The notes: a model not told the origin generated them from the sequence alone. Shown: positions 36,107 to 44,722, counted from the stretch's first letter. The stretch is 64,000 bases of DNA from Sulfurospirillum multivorans DSM 12446 (GCF_000568815.1 NZ_CP007201.1:1488001-1552000); one strand, 5' to 3'. Made by a program: numbers and translations.

Positions 36107-37368
36107 TGAAAAAAGCAATTTGTATTGGTGCAACGAAATCTAATGATGGTAAAACACTTCTAACAACGGCACTCTTGCACCATTTCAAGAAAGATGTATC
36201 AGCGTTTAAATGTGGACCAGATTATATCGATCCACAGTTTCATGATGCCATTACAGGAGGCCATAGCGTCAATCTTGATGGTTATTTGATGAATGAAGAA
36301 CAACTTCGATGGACATTTGAGCATTATCATCACAACTCTTTCGCAGTTATCGAAGGTGTCATGGGTTTTTACGATGGCATGGATAAGGGTGCTAGTGCGT
36401 ACGATGTGGCAAAATCTTTACACGTTCCAAGTGTCATTGTCGTGGATGCCAGTGGAAGCTATATCACTATTGCCGCGGTCATCAAAGGATTGTTAACCTT
36501 TAGAGACGATCATACCATCAAAGGAGTGATTTTAAATAAAGTTAGTTCATCCATGCATTTTTCACTTTTAGAAAAAGTAATAGAAGAAGAATTGCCTCAC
36601 ATCGCCGTTCTTGGTTGGATAAAAAAAGACCTCATTACTTTAGAATCAACGCATCTAGGGCTTGATCTCGAACATTTGGATAGGGAGCTTTTAGCACTCG
36701 TTTCAAAAGAAGTTTTAGAACATATCGATTTGGAGCTTCTGATGAGTTTAGCTACGTTTGAGCCTTTACATGTAAAGATTTATCCATTTGAAAAAATACC
36801 AAAAATACCACAAAAATTAGCCATCGTTCATGATGCAAATTTCTCTTTTTTATACCATGATAATGTAAATTTTTTAAAAGAGGTCTTTGATGAGGTTGTG
36901 ATGGTATCTGCTGTGAATGACGAAAAATGTGAAGCAGATGTTTTATATATCCCTGGAGGGTATGTCGAAACCAAAGAAGCGTATAAACGCATCGAAAATT
37001 CTCACACCTTTAAACACAGTGTGCTAGAGCATGCAAAAAACAAGCCAATTTATGGTGAGTGTGCAGGACTTATTTTTCTTGGAAAAAAGATTGATGAAAA
37101 ACCAATGCTTGGGCTTTTAGATGTTGAGTTTAGTTTGCAAAAACGTTTTAAACGCATGGGGTATTATGATGCTGATTTTGATGGCATAAACACCAAAGGT
37201 CATGCTTTTCATTATAGTAGCCCCCATGATTTAGCAAACGGATATTTTCCTCTAGTTAAAAGAGATAACGGAGAGAATGGCGTATGGAAAAAAGATAAAG
37301 TATTTGGAACTTATTTACATACTTTTTTTAGAACGAATCCCCATTTGATCAAACAATATTTTAGTTAA
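36106..37368 (+). CDS. cbiA: cobyrinic acid a,c-diamide synthase
   Basis: A 420-residue amidotransferase. The N-terminal P-loop reads GATKSNDGKTLL, DYIDPQFH and GVMGFYDG are typical substrate and metal segments, and the C-terminal glutaminase domain has its Cys in YGECAGLIFLG near residue 315. It amidates the a and c side chains. It is shorter than many CbiA by some 30 residues but complete in motifs. One CTTTACATGTAAAG is at 36764. Confidence 0.92.
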   Translation: MKKAICIGATKSNDGKTLLTTALLHHFKKDVSAFKCGPDYIDPQFHDAITGGHSVNLDGYLMNEEQLRWTFEHYHHNSFAVIEGVMGFYDGMDKGASAYDVAKSLHVPSVIVVDASGSYITIAAVIKGLLTFRDDHTIKGVILNKVSSSMHFSLLEKVIEEELPHIAVLGWIKKDLITLESTHLGLDLEHLDRELLALVSKEVLEHIDLELLMSLATFEPLHVKIYPFEKIPKIPQKLAIVHDANFSFLYHDNVNFLKEVFDEVVMVSAVNDEKCEADVLYIPGGYVETKEAYKRIENSHTFKHSVLEHAKNKPIYGECAGLIFLGKKIDEKPMLGLLDVEFSLQKRFKRMGYYDADFDGINTKGHAFHYSSPHDLANGYFPLVKRDNGENGVWKKDKVFGTYLHTFFRTNPHLIKQYFS

Positions 37369-37392
37369 TATTTTTTAAAGTAAAGTGGCATT

Positions 37393-37593
37393 ATGAATAA
37401 TAAAGATGAAAAAATTTGTCCATTGTGTGGAGAACGTAATGCTTGTCAGGTTGGAACTTCAAATCAATGCTGGTGCCATACTATTAAAGTGCCACAGGAT
37501 TTATTAGACAAAATACCGCAAGAGAAAAAAGGTAAAGCTTGTATTTGTTATTTGTGTATTAAAGAATATTTACAACATCAAAAAATAAAATAG
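37393..37593 (+). CDS. cysteine-rich CWC-type small protein
   Basis: A 66-residue protein with CPLCGERNAC, then QCWCHTIKVP, then CICYLC. This is the cysteine-rich CWC family, a small zinc-ribbon-like domain of unknown function. An AAAGTGGCATT stretch precedes the ATG without a strong Shine-Dalgarno. It sits between cbiA and the precorrin-2 dehydrogenase gene in the same direction. Confidence 0.7.
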   Translation: MNNKDEKICPLCGERNACQVGTSNQCWCHTIKVPQDLLDKIPQEKKGKACICYLCIKEYLQHQKIK

Positions 37594-37609
37594 TAGACTA
37601 GGACTAAAA

Positions 37610-38215
37610 ATGACATACATGCCTCTTTTATTTTCTCTGGAAGGAAAAAAAGTTTTGTTGATAGGTGCTGGTGCTATTGGACAACGAAAATTGGAAAAAC
37701 TTTTGAATTATACTAGCTCAATTACTATTATGACAAAAGAGTGTTCTCACTCAATGAAAAAAATCATACATGAAAACAAGCTAATATTAATTACTAAAAG
37801 TTATGAACCAAATGATGTAAAAGACTATGATATTATCATAGCCACTATCGATAATCTTGATCTTCAAAAAAGCATCTATCAAGAGGCTAAGAAGTACTCA
37901 AAGCTCTATAACTGTGTTGATTTCCCAGAATATTGTGATTTCATGTTTCCTTCTATTGTACAAAAAGGAGATTTACAAATAGCGTTTTCAACAGGAGGGT
38001 ATTCTCCTGGATTAGCAAAAGCGTTACGTGCGTTATTTGAGAGGATTATTCCTGATGCTGTAATTCCATTTTTAGAGGAAATGAAAGTGTTACGAAAAAT
38101 GCATCCGAAAGGAGAAAATAGGCAAAAAATTTTTCATGATAAAGTTAATGTATTTGTAAAACAGCACTTTATAATGCCTACTAATGGAGAAGATTTAAAT
38201 GGCAAGACCCGTTAA
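37610..38215 (+). CDS. precorrin-2 dehydrogenase (SirC/CysG N-terminal type)
   Basis: The 201-residue protein corresponds to the NAD-dependent dehydrogenase part of CysG: VLLIGAGAIGQRKLEKLL is the Rossmann motif, then IIATIDNLDLQKSI and LYNCVDFPEYCDFMFPSIV carry the conserved NxVD and Asp. The STGGYSPGLAKALR segment is also typical. It turns precorrin-2 into sirohydrochlorin, the CbiK substrate. A ferrochelatase function of the C-terminal part is uncertain. Its stop overlaps the start of the broken tetR by 17 bases. Confidence 0.85.
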   Translation: MTYMPLLFSLEGKKVLLIGAGAIGQRKLEKLLNYTSSITIMTKECSHSMKKIIHENKLILITKSYEPNDVKDYDIIIATIDNLDLQKSIYQEAKKYSKLYNCVDFPEYCDFMFPSIVQKGDLQIAFSTGGYSPGLAKALRALFERIIPDAVIPFLEEMKVLRKMHPKGENRQKIFHDKVNVFVKQHFIMPTNGEDLNGKTR

Positions 38216-38420
38216 ATACGATTTAATAAAAATACTTGATGATGCAATGGAACTTTTTTGGGAAAAAGGGTTTGAAAATGTATCAATTGTAGACTTGATT
38301 CTACATACAGGTATCAATCGAAGTACAATGTACTCTTTATTTTCAGATAAAGAGGCGTTATTTGTCAAGCGAAGCGCAGAACTGGTCAGTTTTTAGTGTA
38401 AAAAAGTTGCGAATTGAAAC

Positions 38421-39239
38421 TTAAACCACCTCTTGATTTTGACCTTCTATGTTTGAAGATTTAGCTTCAAACTTATAGATTTCTGAGTGTAAAACTCCTG
38501 TTTGTTTCTTCTCTTTAAGTCGGTAGCTATCTCCTTGAATATTGATGATATGTGAGTGATGTAACACTCGATCTAATATAGCGGTTGTAACGATTTTATC
38601 TCCTGCAAAGACTTGAACCCATTTACTAAATACAAGATTTGAAGTAAAAATGGTAGAGCTTTTTTCATAGCGTTTAGAAATAATTTGAAAAAAGTGATTG
38701 GCTTCTTCTTTGCTCATATTGAAATATCCAATCTCATCAATGACAAGTACCGATGGAGAGGCGATAGATTTCAAGAAGCTATCATATTTTTTCTCTTTTT
38801 TGGCTCTATTTGCATTACTTAAAAGCTCACTTATGGTGGTAAATCTTACTTTATAGCGATGTTGCACCGCTTTGAGTGCTAGCGCAATAGCAAGATGTGT
38901 TTTACCCACACCACTTTCACCTAAGAGGATGATGTTCTCATACTTTTTAACAAATATTAGGCTTGAGAGTTCTTCAATCTGTTTACGGTTCACGCCAACG
39001 GAGAAAGTGTAATCAAACTGCTCTAATGTCTTAATAACTGGGAATCCTGCGAGTTTGGTCAACATATTTTTAGACCTTCCTAGTCTATTATCTACTTCCA
39101 CTCGTAATACCTCCTCCAAGAACTGTGTATATTGCCAATTCTCTTTAGCTGCCATACTGGCAATATCATGATATTTTTCGCCTATGATAGAGAGCTTGAG
39201 TTCTTTACATAACTCATCGATAGAGGTATCTAACTCCAT
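38421..39239 (-). CDS. istB: IS21-family ATP-binding helper protein IstB
   Basis: A 272-residue AAA+ protein of the IstB/DnaC type with Walker A LLGESGVGKTHLA near residue 105 and Walker B SVLVIDEIGY near residue 170. IstB assists the transposase in target capture. It overlaps istA by ten bases, the normal IS21 arrangement. The frame is intact. Confidence 0.95.
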   Translation of the reverse strand: MELDTSIDELCKELKLSIIGEKYHDIASMAAKENWQYTQFLEEVLRVEVDNRLGRSKNMLTKLAGFPVIKTLEQFDYTFSVGVNRKQIEELSSLIFVKKYENIILLGESGVGKTHLAIALALKAVQHRYKVRFTTISELLSNANRAKKEKKYDSFLKSIASPSVLVIDEIGYFNMSKEEANHFFQIISKRYEKSSTIFTSNLVFSKWVQVFAGDKIVTTAILDRVLHHSHIINIQGDSYRLKEKKQTGVLHSEIYKFEAKSSNIEGQNQEVV

Positions 39240-40342
39240 AATGCACCACCATAAAATCCAACAGGAAGGATGATGTTTGCAACCATGGGTATAAACTCAT
39301 CGTAACATTGAATGTCTCTATTGGGGATATATAATTTTTCCAAGTCTTTGTGAGAATTGATTGGGGAATATTTTTTAGCTACACTTTCAATCAAAGCTTT
39401 AGGGTGGATTCCTTGATAGGCTTTAGGCACAGGAAGTAGCTGTAACTGCTCCTGTGCTAACAACTCAAATGGCATCTGTAATGTCGTTTGGTGGATGCGT
39501 TTATTGGCGGTATTGTCCAACCATTTTAGAACTTCCGCATTTGCATTATCAAGCGTTAATGTGTAATGTTTCATAGAGAGTCGCACCCGTAATCCATTGT
39601 GAAAGTTATACCGCAGATAATGGTTAAATCTCTCAACTTTTCCTTTGGTCTTAGCACGATAGGGTTTGCATACTTTGATACTGAATCCACAATGTTTAGC
39701 AAAGTCAGCAAACAAGGGATTGAATCTATGATCACCTTTGCTATAGTCATTGCGCGACAATATAACCGTTTTCATATTGTCATAGAGACAGTTCCTAGAA
39801 ACACCGCCAAAGTAGGCAAAAGCGTTCATATGGCACCCTATTAAGGTCTCAATCTTCTCATTATTAACGTATTCCACATAAGATGCCCTAGAGTAACCCA
39901 TCGTCGCCACAAAGGCGGATAAATTATCCTTGGGAAACTCTACCCAGTCGACCTGCATTTGCTGGGCTGGTTTGGTTTCAAAGCGTATAATAGGCTCATC
40001 TAATTTGGCTCGAGCTCTAAGCTCATATCTTAGTATGACTTGTTGAAGCCACCTCAGACTTCCATCGTATCCTAGCTTCTTAATCTCTTCGTAAATAACA
40101 GTTAATGGTATTTCACTTTTCTGCTGCTCTGCCGTCTCTAACATCTTGGCAATATGTGGCAAATAAGGATCAACACTGTTAATCACAGGAGGTCTATTGA
40201 TATGGGGAATATAATCATCTGGAAGATTGGCATAGCGCCTTACAGTTTCTCTTGAAATACCTAACTTTCTAGCAATGGCACTTTTACTAAAACCTTCAGC
40301 TAAAAACTTCTTTATCATTTTAATTTCACCTTTTTTTAACAC
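39230..40342 (-). CDS. istA: IS21-family transposase IstA
   Basis: A 370-residue transposase. It has an N-terminal helix-turn-helix (FSKSAIARKLGISRETVRRY) and an rve-type DDE core with QMQVDWVEF near residue 130 and LYDNMKTVIL near residue 185; the third acid lies in KGKVERFNHYLR. Full length, so the element may still move or have moved recently. An in-frame ATG at codon 9 is an alternative start. Confidence 0.93.
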   Translation of the reverse strand: MLKKGEIKMIKKFLAEGFSKSAIARKLGISRETVRRYANLPDDYIPHINRPPVINSVDPYLPHIAKMLETAEQQKSEIPLTVIYEEIKKLGYDGSLRWLQQVILRYELRARAKLDEPIIRFETKPAQQMQVDWVEFPKDNLSAFVATMGYSRASYVEYVNNEKIETLIGCHMNAFAYFGGVSRNCLYDNMKTVILSRNDYSKGDHRFNPLFADFAKHCGFSIKVCKPYRAKTKGKVERFNHYLRYNFHNGLRVRLSMKHYTLTLDNANAEVLKWLDNTANKRIHQTTLQMPFELLAQEQLQLLPVPKAYQGIHPKALIESVAKKYSPINSHKDLEKLYIPNRDIQCYDEFIPMVANIILPVGFYGGALWS

Positions 40343-40946
40343 TCAACTCCTTTCCAAAAATTTGAAAATGGAGTTTAACCAATTTAACTTGGTTCTTTAA
40401 GGTTTTAAATAAAAATGCAACTCTCAAATTACATTTTCTACTGACCAGTTTAGCAGTTCGTTTGACAGTTATTTAAAGAAGCACTCCATCACTATTATGC
40501 AAAAAGAGCTTCAATGATGATAGGAATATTGCAAACGAATACCGGTAAAAAAGGTGTAGAACTATTTTTAGGTAAGTTCATTTTTCGTGAAGAATTTAGA
40601 GCTTGTCTTTTTAGCATCTGTATGGGAAAAGGCGACTTTATGCGAGAAGAAGTATTTGATGTTCCAAAGAAGTTTTTTTTAGATTTAAGACAGCAACTTG
40701 AAAAAAATTTAATGGATGCCTCTGCAAATGGTGAATTTAATGGTAATGCAAAAGCAATAGCACTTACCATCGTAACTATATAGTTCATGGCTTTAGCATT
40801 CATGGTAAATATAACCACCAAAAAGAAGATGGCGAATTAATTATACAAACCATACTAGCACTGCTCAAATAATCACACAACTCCTAACTAAGTTTAAATT
40901 ATCTTAAATAGTATTTTGGAACAAATATTCCAGAATACGTGATTAT

Positions 40947-40973
40947 CTACTTTTACTCCACAAGTTACCTATA
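40947..40973 (+). promoter_or_regulatory. variant response-regulator site upstream of the 41018 gene
   Basis: CTACT at 40947 and CTATA at 40969 are separated by exactly 17 bases, one mismatch from the CTATW-N17-CTATW pattern. The site ends 44 bases before the ATG, so it would overlap the -35 region, as at the IscU-like gene. Confidence 0.55.
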
Positions 40974-41017
40974 TATTTTCATTACAATCTTCAAATATAA
41001 CAAAGAAGGAAGAACAA

Positions 41018-41668
41018 ATGAAAGTTTTAGGAGTATCCGGCTCACCGATTAAAAATAGTAATAGTGATCGTGCTTTGCAAGCTGTGCTCGACGCAATTGG
41101 ATTGGAATCAGAATTTATTAAATTATCAGACTATACCGTTGGACCATGCAACGCCTGTTTGGGATGCGTGACAACGAATCGTTGCGTTATAAAGGATGAT
41201 GGAAATACATTGTGCGATAAAGTTAAAGAAGCGGATGTTCTAGTGGTATCAGGATTTACTCCCTATTCAACATTAGATTCAAGAACAAAAGCCTTTATGG
41301 AGCGGCTCTACCCTTTGCGCCACAACAATGGATATTTGGCCGGTAAACTCGGTGCTGCTGTTATTACTTCGTGCGTAACTGCACCAAGTGAAATGTTGCC
41401 TCCTGCTGCACAATTGGGTGCAAATGCTATTCATTATTTTATGATGGAAGAAGGAATGAACTTTGTAGGATCACTTCTAGTCCACGGTAATGTCCCTTGT
41501 GTTAAGTGTGGGAATGGCGATGTATGTCAAATGTCTGGATTTAAAATGCTCTATGGTGCTGAGGCTACGGTTGATTCTGTGGGTATTCATGCGTTTGAAA
41601 ATCAACTAGAAATCATACAACAAGCAAAAGATTTGGGAAAAAAACTACGAGAATCATTAGTATTTTAA
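41018..41668 (+). CDS. iron-sulfur flavoprotein (NADPH-dependent FMN reductase-like)
   Basis: The 216-residue flavodoxin-fold protein has an FMN-phosphate loop (GVSGSPIKNSNSD, residues 4-16). A cysteine cluster CNACLGCVTTNRC follows near residues 44-56, as in Isf-type iron-sulfur flavoproteins. A second cysteine group (CVKCGNGDVC) lies near residue 165. Such proteins shuttle electrons in anaerobes. It heads a four-gene unit under a probable regulator site, so an accessory redox role during organohalide respiration is likely; the exact partner is unknown. Confidence 0.8.
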   Translation: MKVLGVSGSPIKNSNSDRALQAVLDAIGLESEFIKLSDYTVGPCNACLGCVTTNRCVIKDDGNTLCDKVKEADVLVVSGFTPYSTLDSRTKAFMERLYPLRHNNGYLAGKLGAAVITSCVTAPSEMLPPAAQLGANAIHYFMMEEGMNFVGSLLVHGNVPCVKCGNGDVCQMSGFKMLYGAEATVDSVGIHAFENQLEIIQQAKDLGKKLRESLVF

Positions 41669-41678
41669 AGGATTATAT

Positions 41679-42098
41679 ATGGATAACATTACATTTTTAA
41701 AGAGAGGATTTTTTGAAAGAGTTTCAGGAAAACCTGCAACACATGAGCCTAAAGATAGTAGTTGTTGGGGATATTTAGATGGGAAAATTTGTATTGACCT
41801 AAATAAGGCTGATGAATTAAAAATACGTGGTGGTGCAGTTCGTCTTGAAGGGAAAAGCCTTCCTTTAAGAGTGTTGGTAATACAGAGTAAAAGTGGAGAA
41901 TACAAAGCATATCAAAATAAATGTACACATATGGGAAGGCGGTTAGATTTAGTGCCTGGTACGGATACAGTGCAATGCTGTAGCTTGAATAAAGCGACCT
42001 TTGATCTTTATGGAAATAAACTTTATGGTCCTGTTTCAAAATCTATCAAGTGTTATACTGTGATAAAGGAGGATGACAATCTTATAATTTCAATTTAA
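41679..42098 (+). CDS. Rieske-like protein with an altered cluster ligand
   Basis: The 139-residue protein has the layout of a small Rieske ferredoxin: CTH at residues 82-84, then a second box CSLN at 101-104 followed by KATFDLYG. Normal Rieske boxes are CxH and CxxH; here the second histidine is Asn104, confirmed in the codons (AAT). The [2Fe-2S] cluster could therefore be changed or lost. It lies ten bases after the iron-sulfur flavoprotein gene, with AAAGGATTATAT before the start. Confidence 0.7.
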   Translation: MDNITFLKRGFFERVSGKPATHEPKDSSCWGYLDGKICIDLNKADELKIRGGAVRLEGKSLPLRVLVIQSKSGEYKAYQNKCTHMGRRLDLVPGTDTVQCCSLNKATFDLYGNKLYGPVSKSIKCYTVIKEDDNLIISI

Positions 42099-42176
42099 AA
42101 TCATTACTTTAGGCGTAGGTGGACGGTGTATAAAACTTGTCTCAAAATGATAAAAAAATTAAAAAAGGAAAATAGT

Positions 42177-42575
42177 ATGATCACAATACCAGATAATGTA
42201 GCAACTTTGCTCAATGACGACGGAGCATCAAAAGTTTTAACAACAGTAGCTGAAGACGGTGTACCACACTCTATTGTTGTAGGCAGCATCATGGCGCCAG
42301 ATAGTCAAACAATTTGTGCAGCTGAAATATTGATGAAAAAAACTGCTAAAAATCTAGAGACCAATAAAAACATCGCAGTTTTATGTCTTAAAGGAACAGA
42401 GTCTTATCTTGTAAACGCTACTGTCGTTGAAAGACAAACTGAGGGCGAGTTATTTGAGAGCGTAGCTGCGCAAATGAAAAAAGCAGGATTACCAATGAGT
42501 GCTTTATGGATATTTAAACCAACAGCTATATTTGATCAAAGTGCCGCAGAAAATGCTGGTACACAAATCGCATAA
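42177..42575 (+). CDS. pyridoxamine 5'-phosphate oxidase-fold flavin-binding protein
   Basis: I start at 42177, after AAAGGAAAATAGT, giving 132 residues; a longer frame from 42126 lacks a ribosome-binding site. The pattern (MITIPDNVATLLNDDGASKV in part, TTVAEDGVPHSIVVGSIM, then AAEILMKKTAKNLETNKNIA) is that of small split-barrel FMN proteins. Substrate unknown. It fits the redox theme of the operon. Confidence 0.75.
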   Translation: MITIPDNVATLLNDDGASKVLTTVAEDGVPHSIVVGSIMAPDSQTICAAEILMKKTAKNLETNKNIAVLCLKGTESYLVNATVVERQTEGELFESVAAQMKKAGLPMSALWIFKPTAIFDQSAAENAGTQIA

Positions 42576-42606
42576 TCAATACAATAAATTTTAGAGGATG
42601 TATACT

Positions 42607-42966
42607 ATGAGTTCATTTCAAATTGATTTTTTAGGTATGTCAATTATGAATAATACACCTGGTCACTTTTTTCTTTCAGGGATAATGATAGGTTTATTCG
42701 TTTGGGCAACATTTTTTGCAAATGAAGAGCAAAAAGTAAAAGCAGTAAAAATAATGAAAGTTTGGTTTGCTTTGGTCTTGTTATCTGGATGTTACGTGTG
42801 GACGCTTGTTCCTTTTAGCATTCCATTACTCATCAAAAGCGTTGGTGGAATATTCTTGTTTTGGTTTATGCTACAAATTGTTAAAGATCCAACAAGTAAA
42901 CCATTTTGGGGTCTTGCTGTGCTTACAACAATTGTCGGTCTAGGGTTAGCATTCACTGTTATTTAA
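42607..42966 (+). CDS. four-span membrane protein of unknown function
   Basis: About 119 residues with four hydrophobic segments (roughly residues 18-38, 50-70, 75-92 and 98-117). The ATG at 42607 lies nine bases after AGAGG and is better placed than the ATG at 42598, which abuts it. Last gene of the unit that begins at 41018 and is closed by a terminator. It might be the membrane partner of the flavoprotein and Rieske-like protein. I recognise no family. Confidence 0.65.
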   Translation: MSSFQIDFLGMSIMNNTPGHFFLSGIMIGLFVWATFFANEEQKVKAVKIMKVWFALVLLSGCYVWTLVPFSIPLLIKSVGGIFLFWFMLQIVKDPTSKPFWGLAVLTTIVGLGLAFTVI

Positions 42967-43050
42967 AGCACAGAAAATTTATAATAAAAGAGTTTCCCTA
43001 TAATTTTATATTGAAGCTATAAACCTTTCATCTTTTCATAAACGAAGAGT

Positions 43051-43085
43051 GAGACTATCGATTTAAAATAGATAGTCTCTTTAAA
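43051..43085 (+). terminator. terminator after the 41018-42966 unit
   Basis: GAGACTATC (43051-43059) pairs with GATAGTCTC (43071-43079), with further ATTT/AAAT pairing inside, and TTT follows. Confidence 0.8.
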
Positions 43086-43181
43086 TAATCTTAAGGTATT
43101 GTCTTTTGTCATACGAATAGCAATATTAAACGTATTATTAAAAACATATGCTTAATTTAGGATTTAGTGTAAATTTATCAT

Positions 43182-43364
43182 TTATAAAATTGAACTTCGT
43201 CTGCTATTTGGTTCTTTTTTTACGTGTTTGTCGTGAGTTTTAGCCCTTTTTTCATTTAAAATTTTCATCATTTCCTCATGAAAAATAAAGTGATCTTTGT
43301 TGGCTTTATTTTTGAGGCGCTCTTCAATCAAAGGGGGCAAGCTCTTTAGCCTCTTCTTTGTCAT
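43182..43364 (-). CDS. small basic protein at the end of the tiny membrane-protein operon
   Basis: About 60 residues, very rich in Lys, Arg and Glu, with no membrane span (MTKKRLKSLPPLIEERL at the start). I chose the ATG at 43364, preceded by AAGAG and overlapping the upstream gene; a longer frame reaches 43430. Family unknown. It is the last frame of a minus-strand series with tight spacing. Confidence 0.45.
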   Translation of the reverse strand: MTKKRLKSLPPLIEERLKNKANKDHFIFHEEMMKILNEKRAKTHDKHVKKEPNSRRSSIL

Positions 43365-43668
43365 AACACTCTTGTAATATCTTATACTCCGCATAAGGCA
43401 GTAAAACACATTGAGGAATTTCTTTTTCATCGGTGATAATCACACTTTGAATTTTATACGAAGCCACTTTGTCTAAGATTGTCCATAGATGTCGTTCAAA
43501 CTTGACACGGGTGGTGGTGAGAAACATAACATAATCCAGTAATGCCTTTTCTTCCTGACGGCGTTGTGCACGCTGTTTGGATTCCTCTTTTTCAATCTTG
43601 TATAACCAGTAGGCTACAGCCATCATAAATAGGCATATAATCGCTTTCCCTAGTGTTGTTTCACCCAT
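43324..43668 (-). CDS. single-span protein with long charged cytoplasmic part
   Basis: The 114-residue protein begins at 43668, where its ATG overlaps the stop of a 27-codon gene as TAATG, after AAAGGAG. A span at residues 5-21 is followed by a strongly charged helix (EKEESKQRAQRRQEEK) and a short domain containing SVIITDEKEIPQCVLLPY, which faintly resembles the Phd/YefM antitoxin fold. That resemblance is weak. It belongs to the seven-gene series described in the findings. Confidence 0.6.
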   Translation of the reverse strand: MGETTLGKAIICLFMMAVAYWLYKIEKEESKQRAQRRQEEKALLDYVMFLTTTRVKFERHLWTILDKVASYKIQSVIITDEKEIPQCVLLPYAEYKILQECYDKEEAKELAPFD

Positions 43669-43751
43669 TATTTCTTCTCCTTTATTTGCCTTAAATAATA
43701 GACCCATAGAGCCAACGCGGTTACGAATATCATTGTTGGTGTTATTTCCAT
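43668..43751 (-). CDS. 27-residue membrane microprotein
   Basis: A mini-gene encoding MEITPTMIFVTALALWVYYL and a basic tail, i.e. one membrane span. It has a strong AGGAG site eight bases before the ATG and its stop is coupled to the next ATG (TAATG). The coupling and the ribosome-binding site make it credible in spite of its size. Confidence 0.6.
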   Translation of the reverse strand: MEITPTMIFVTALALWVYYLRQIKEKK

Positions 43752-43761
43752 TATATTTCTC

Positions 43762-44130
43762 CTATTTTCTCCATGCCGAAAAAAGCCATCGAGTGCTTTT
43801 ACGTATCGTTTGTATCAGCTGCATCTGTTGAAGGATGCGTTTTGCGGTGAAATAATCCCATAAGAGCCAAGCAAGTACCATGACCACCAAAGCAGCATAG
43901 ATTGAAACAAAGCAGAGCATGTATAAGGCAACTGCATAGATTCCTGCTACAAGAGTGGCAAAAGGGTATTTAAACACCTTCACATCCCAAATCCTAACAG
44001 CCCAATACCATCCTAACCAATAAGCAGGTATCAGGATTATCATTACAAGTATGAGTCCTAGAATAAGTGCGATACCACCTCCTGCTTCTTCATTGTTAAT
44101 ACACCACTGTGGTCCATAATTATCGGACAT
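43762..44130 (-). CDS. multi-span membrane protein of unknown function
   Basis: A 122-residue protein with about three spans: residues 19-42, 55-85 and perhaps a separate third segment to about 95. A basic amphipathic C-terminus follows (AKRILQQMQLIQTIRKSTRW). It has an AAGGAGAAAAAGCT site before the ATG. It is the largest member of the tiny membrane-protein operon and could be the channel-like core of a complex; that is inference. No family recognised. Confidence 0.6.
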   Translation of the reverse strand: MSDNYGPQWCINNEEAGGGIALILGLILVMIILIPAYWLGWYWAVRIWDVKVFKYPFATLVAGIYAVALYMLCFVSIYAALVVMVLAWLLWDYFTAKRILQQMQLIQTIRKSTRWLFSAWRK

Positions 44131-44145
44131 AGCTTTTTCTCCTTC

Positions 44146-44331
44146 TTAAAATAAACGATCCAGCCATTTCTTCACCCAAGGATGATGACCAAATAGCACA
44201 AGCCCTAAAGCAACTATGCCTAAGAACACACAATAGAGTAAAAAGACAACCATCTCTGTTTTCATCCCTGGTTCATAGAGCACGTAAGAGCCCAAAAACA
44301 AGAACAGTGCTAGTGCACTGTTGTTAAACAT
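44146..44331 (-). CDS. two-span small membrane protein
   Basis: 61 residues with spans at about 5-20 and 27-47 and a C-terminal tail containing HHPWVKKWLDRLF. AGGAG stands seven bases before the ATG, and the start codon overlaps the preceding stop region. Unknown family; part of the series 44722-43182. Confidence 0.6.
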   Translation of the reverse strand: MFNNSALALFLFLGSYVLYEPGMKTEMVVFLLYCVFLGIVALGLVLFGHHPWVKKWLDRLF

Positions 44332-44528
44332 TAAGACTCCTCTTTTAGTGCTTGAATGGGATGGCTATCAGCAGCCACTAAACGCCTAAACTCTTTAAGC
44401 GCACTCTGTAGCATTAAGTCCTCTTTAGCTTCTCTTTGTTCATGATAGTTAGAGGAGATAAAAAGTATCCAGAAAATAAAGAGAGCTGGCCACACTAGCG
44501 CAAGGGTAGGGAAATCAAAGCAGCTCAT
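44331..44528 (-). CDS. single-span small membrane protein
   Basis: 65 residues: one span (about 8-26) and a charged helix (NYHEQREAKEDLMLQSALKE). The span-plus-charged-helix plan and the E..R....ED.LL spacing resemble the next gene upstream (44525-44722), suggesting duplication. Ribosome-binding site GAGGAG. Confidence 0.6.
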   Translation of the reverse strand: MSCFDFPTLALVWPALFIFWILFISSNYHEQREAKEDLMLQSALKEFRRLVAADSHPIQALKEES

Positions 44529-44722
44529 ATCTTTTTCTCCTCTTTAAGACTTTCATAAAGTTTTCGGGCTATGGTTTTAGCCAATAGAACATCTTCAATA
44601 TGTGCTTGCCTTCTCTCTAAGCGGTGTAATATCCCGTATACAATAGCGCCAATACTGATTCCCACGATAATGGTGATTAGAAACGGTGTGTTAACACAGA
44701 TGAGATGGTTTAAATCCATCAT
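44525..44722 (-). CDS. single-span small membrane protein, first of the operon
   Basis: 65 residues with a span at about 11-32 and a charged helix (HRLERRQAHIEDVLLAKTIA). Its ATG follows AAGGAGAAAGC. It overlaps the next gene by four bases. It opens the series of tiny membrane genes. No family recognised. Confidence 0.6.
   Translation of the reverse strand: MMDLNHLICVNTPFLITIIVGISIGAIVYGILHRLERRQAHIEDVLLAKTIARKLYESLKEEKKI

Larger units (their letters stand above)
38380..40452 (-). mobile_element. IS21-family insertion sequence
   Basis: About 2.07 kb with istA and istB and inverted ends: AACTGGTCAGT at 38380 and its complement ACTGACCAGTT at 40440-40450. GCAG lies just left (38376-38379) and again at 40453-40456 and is a possible 4-bp target duplication. 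Exact ends are tentative by two or three bases. It interrupts tetR. Confidence 0.85.
38199..40872 (+). pseudogene. tetR: TetR-family regulator gene split by IS21 and frameshifted
   Basis: Codons 1 to about 60 (38199-38379) give a TetR helix-turn-helix: DAMELFWEKGFENVSIVDL then GINRSTMYSLFSDKEALF. The IS follows. After it (from 40453) the ligand-binding part resumes: ALHHYYAKRASMMIG, then a long frame to a stop at 40783, and then in another frame VHGFSIHGKYNHQ and LIIQTILALLK to a stop at 40872. Rejoining needs IS removal plus two one-base shifts (near 40465 and 40780). A regulator at the end of the cobamide operon was thus lost. The frameshifts are inferred from the TetR pattern. Confidence 0.8.

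Noticed and set aside
43324..43668. Antitoxin (Phd/YefM) assignment for the 114-residue protein
   Set aside because: Only one short strand-like motif agrees, the N-terminal DNA-binding part is replaced by a membrane span, and no toxin is adjacent.
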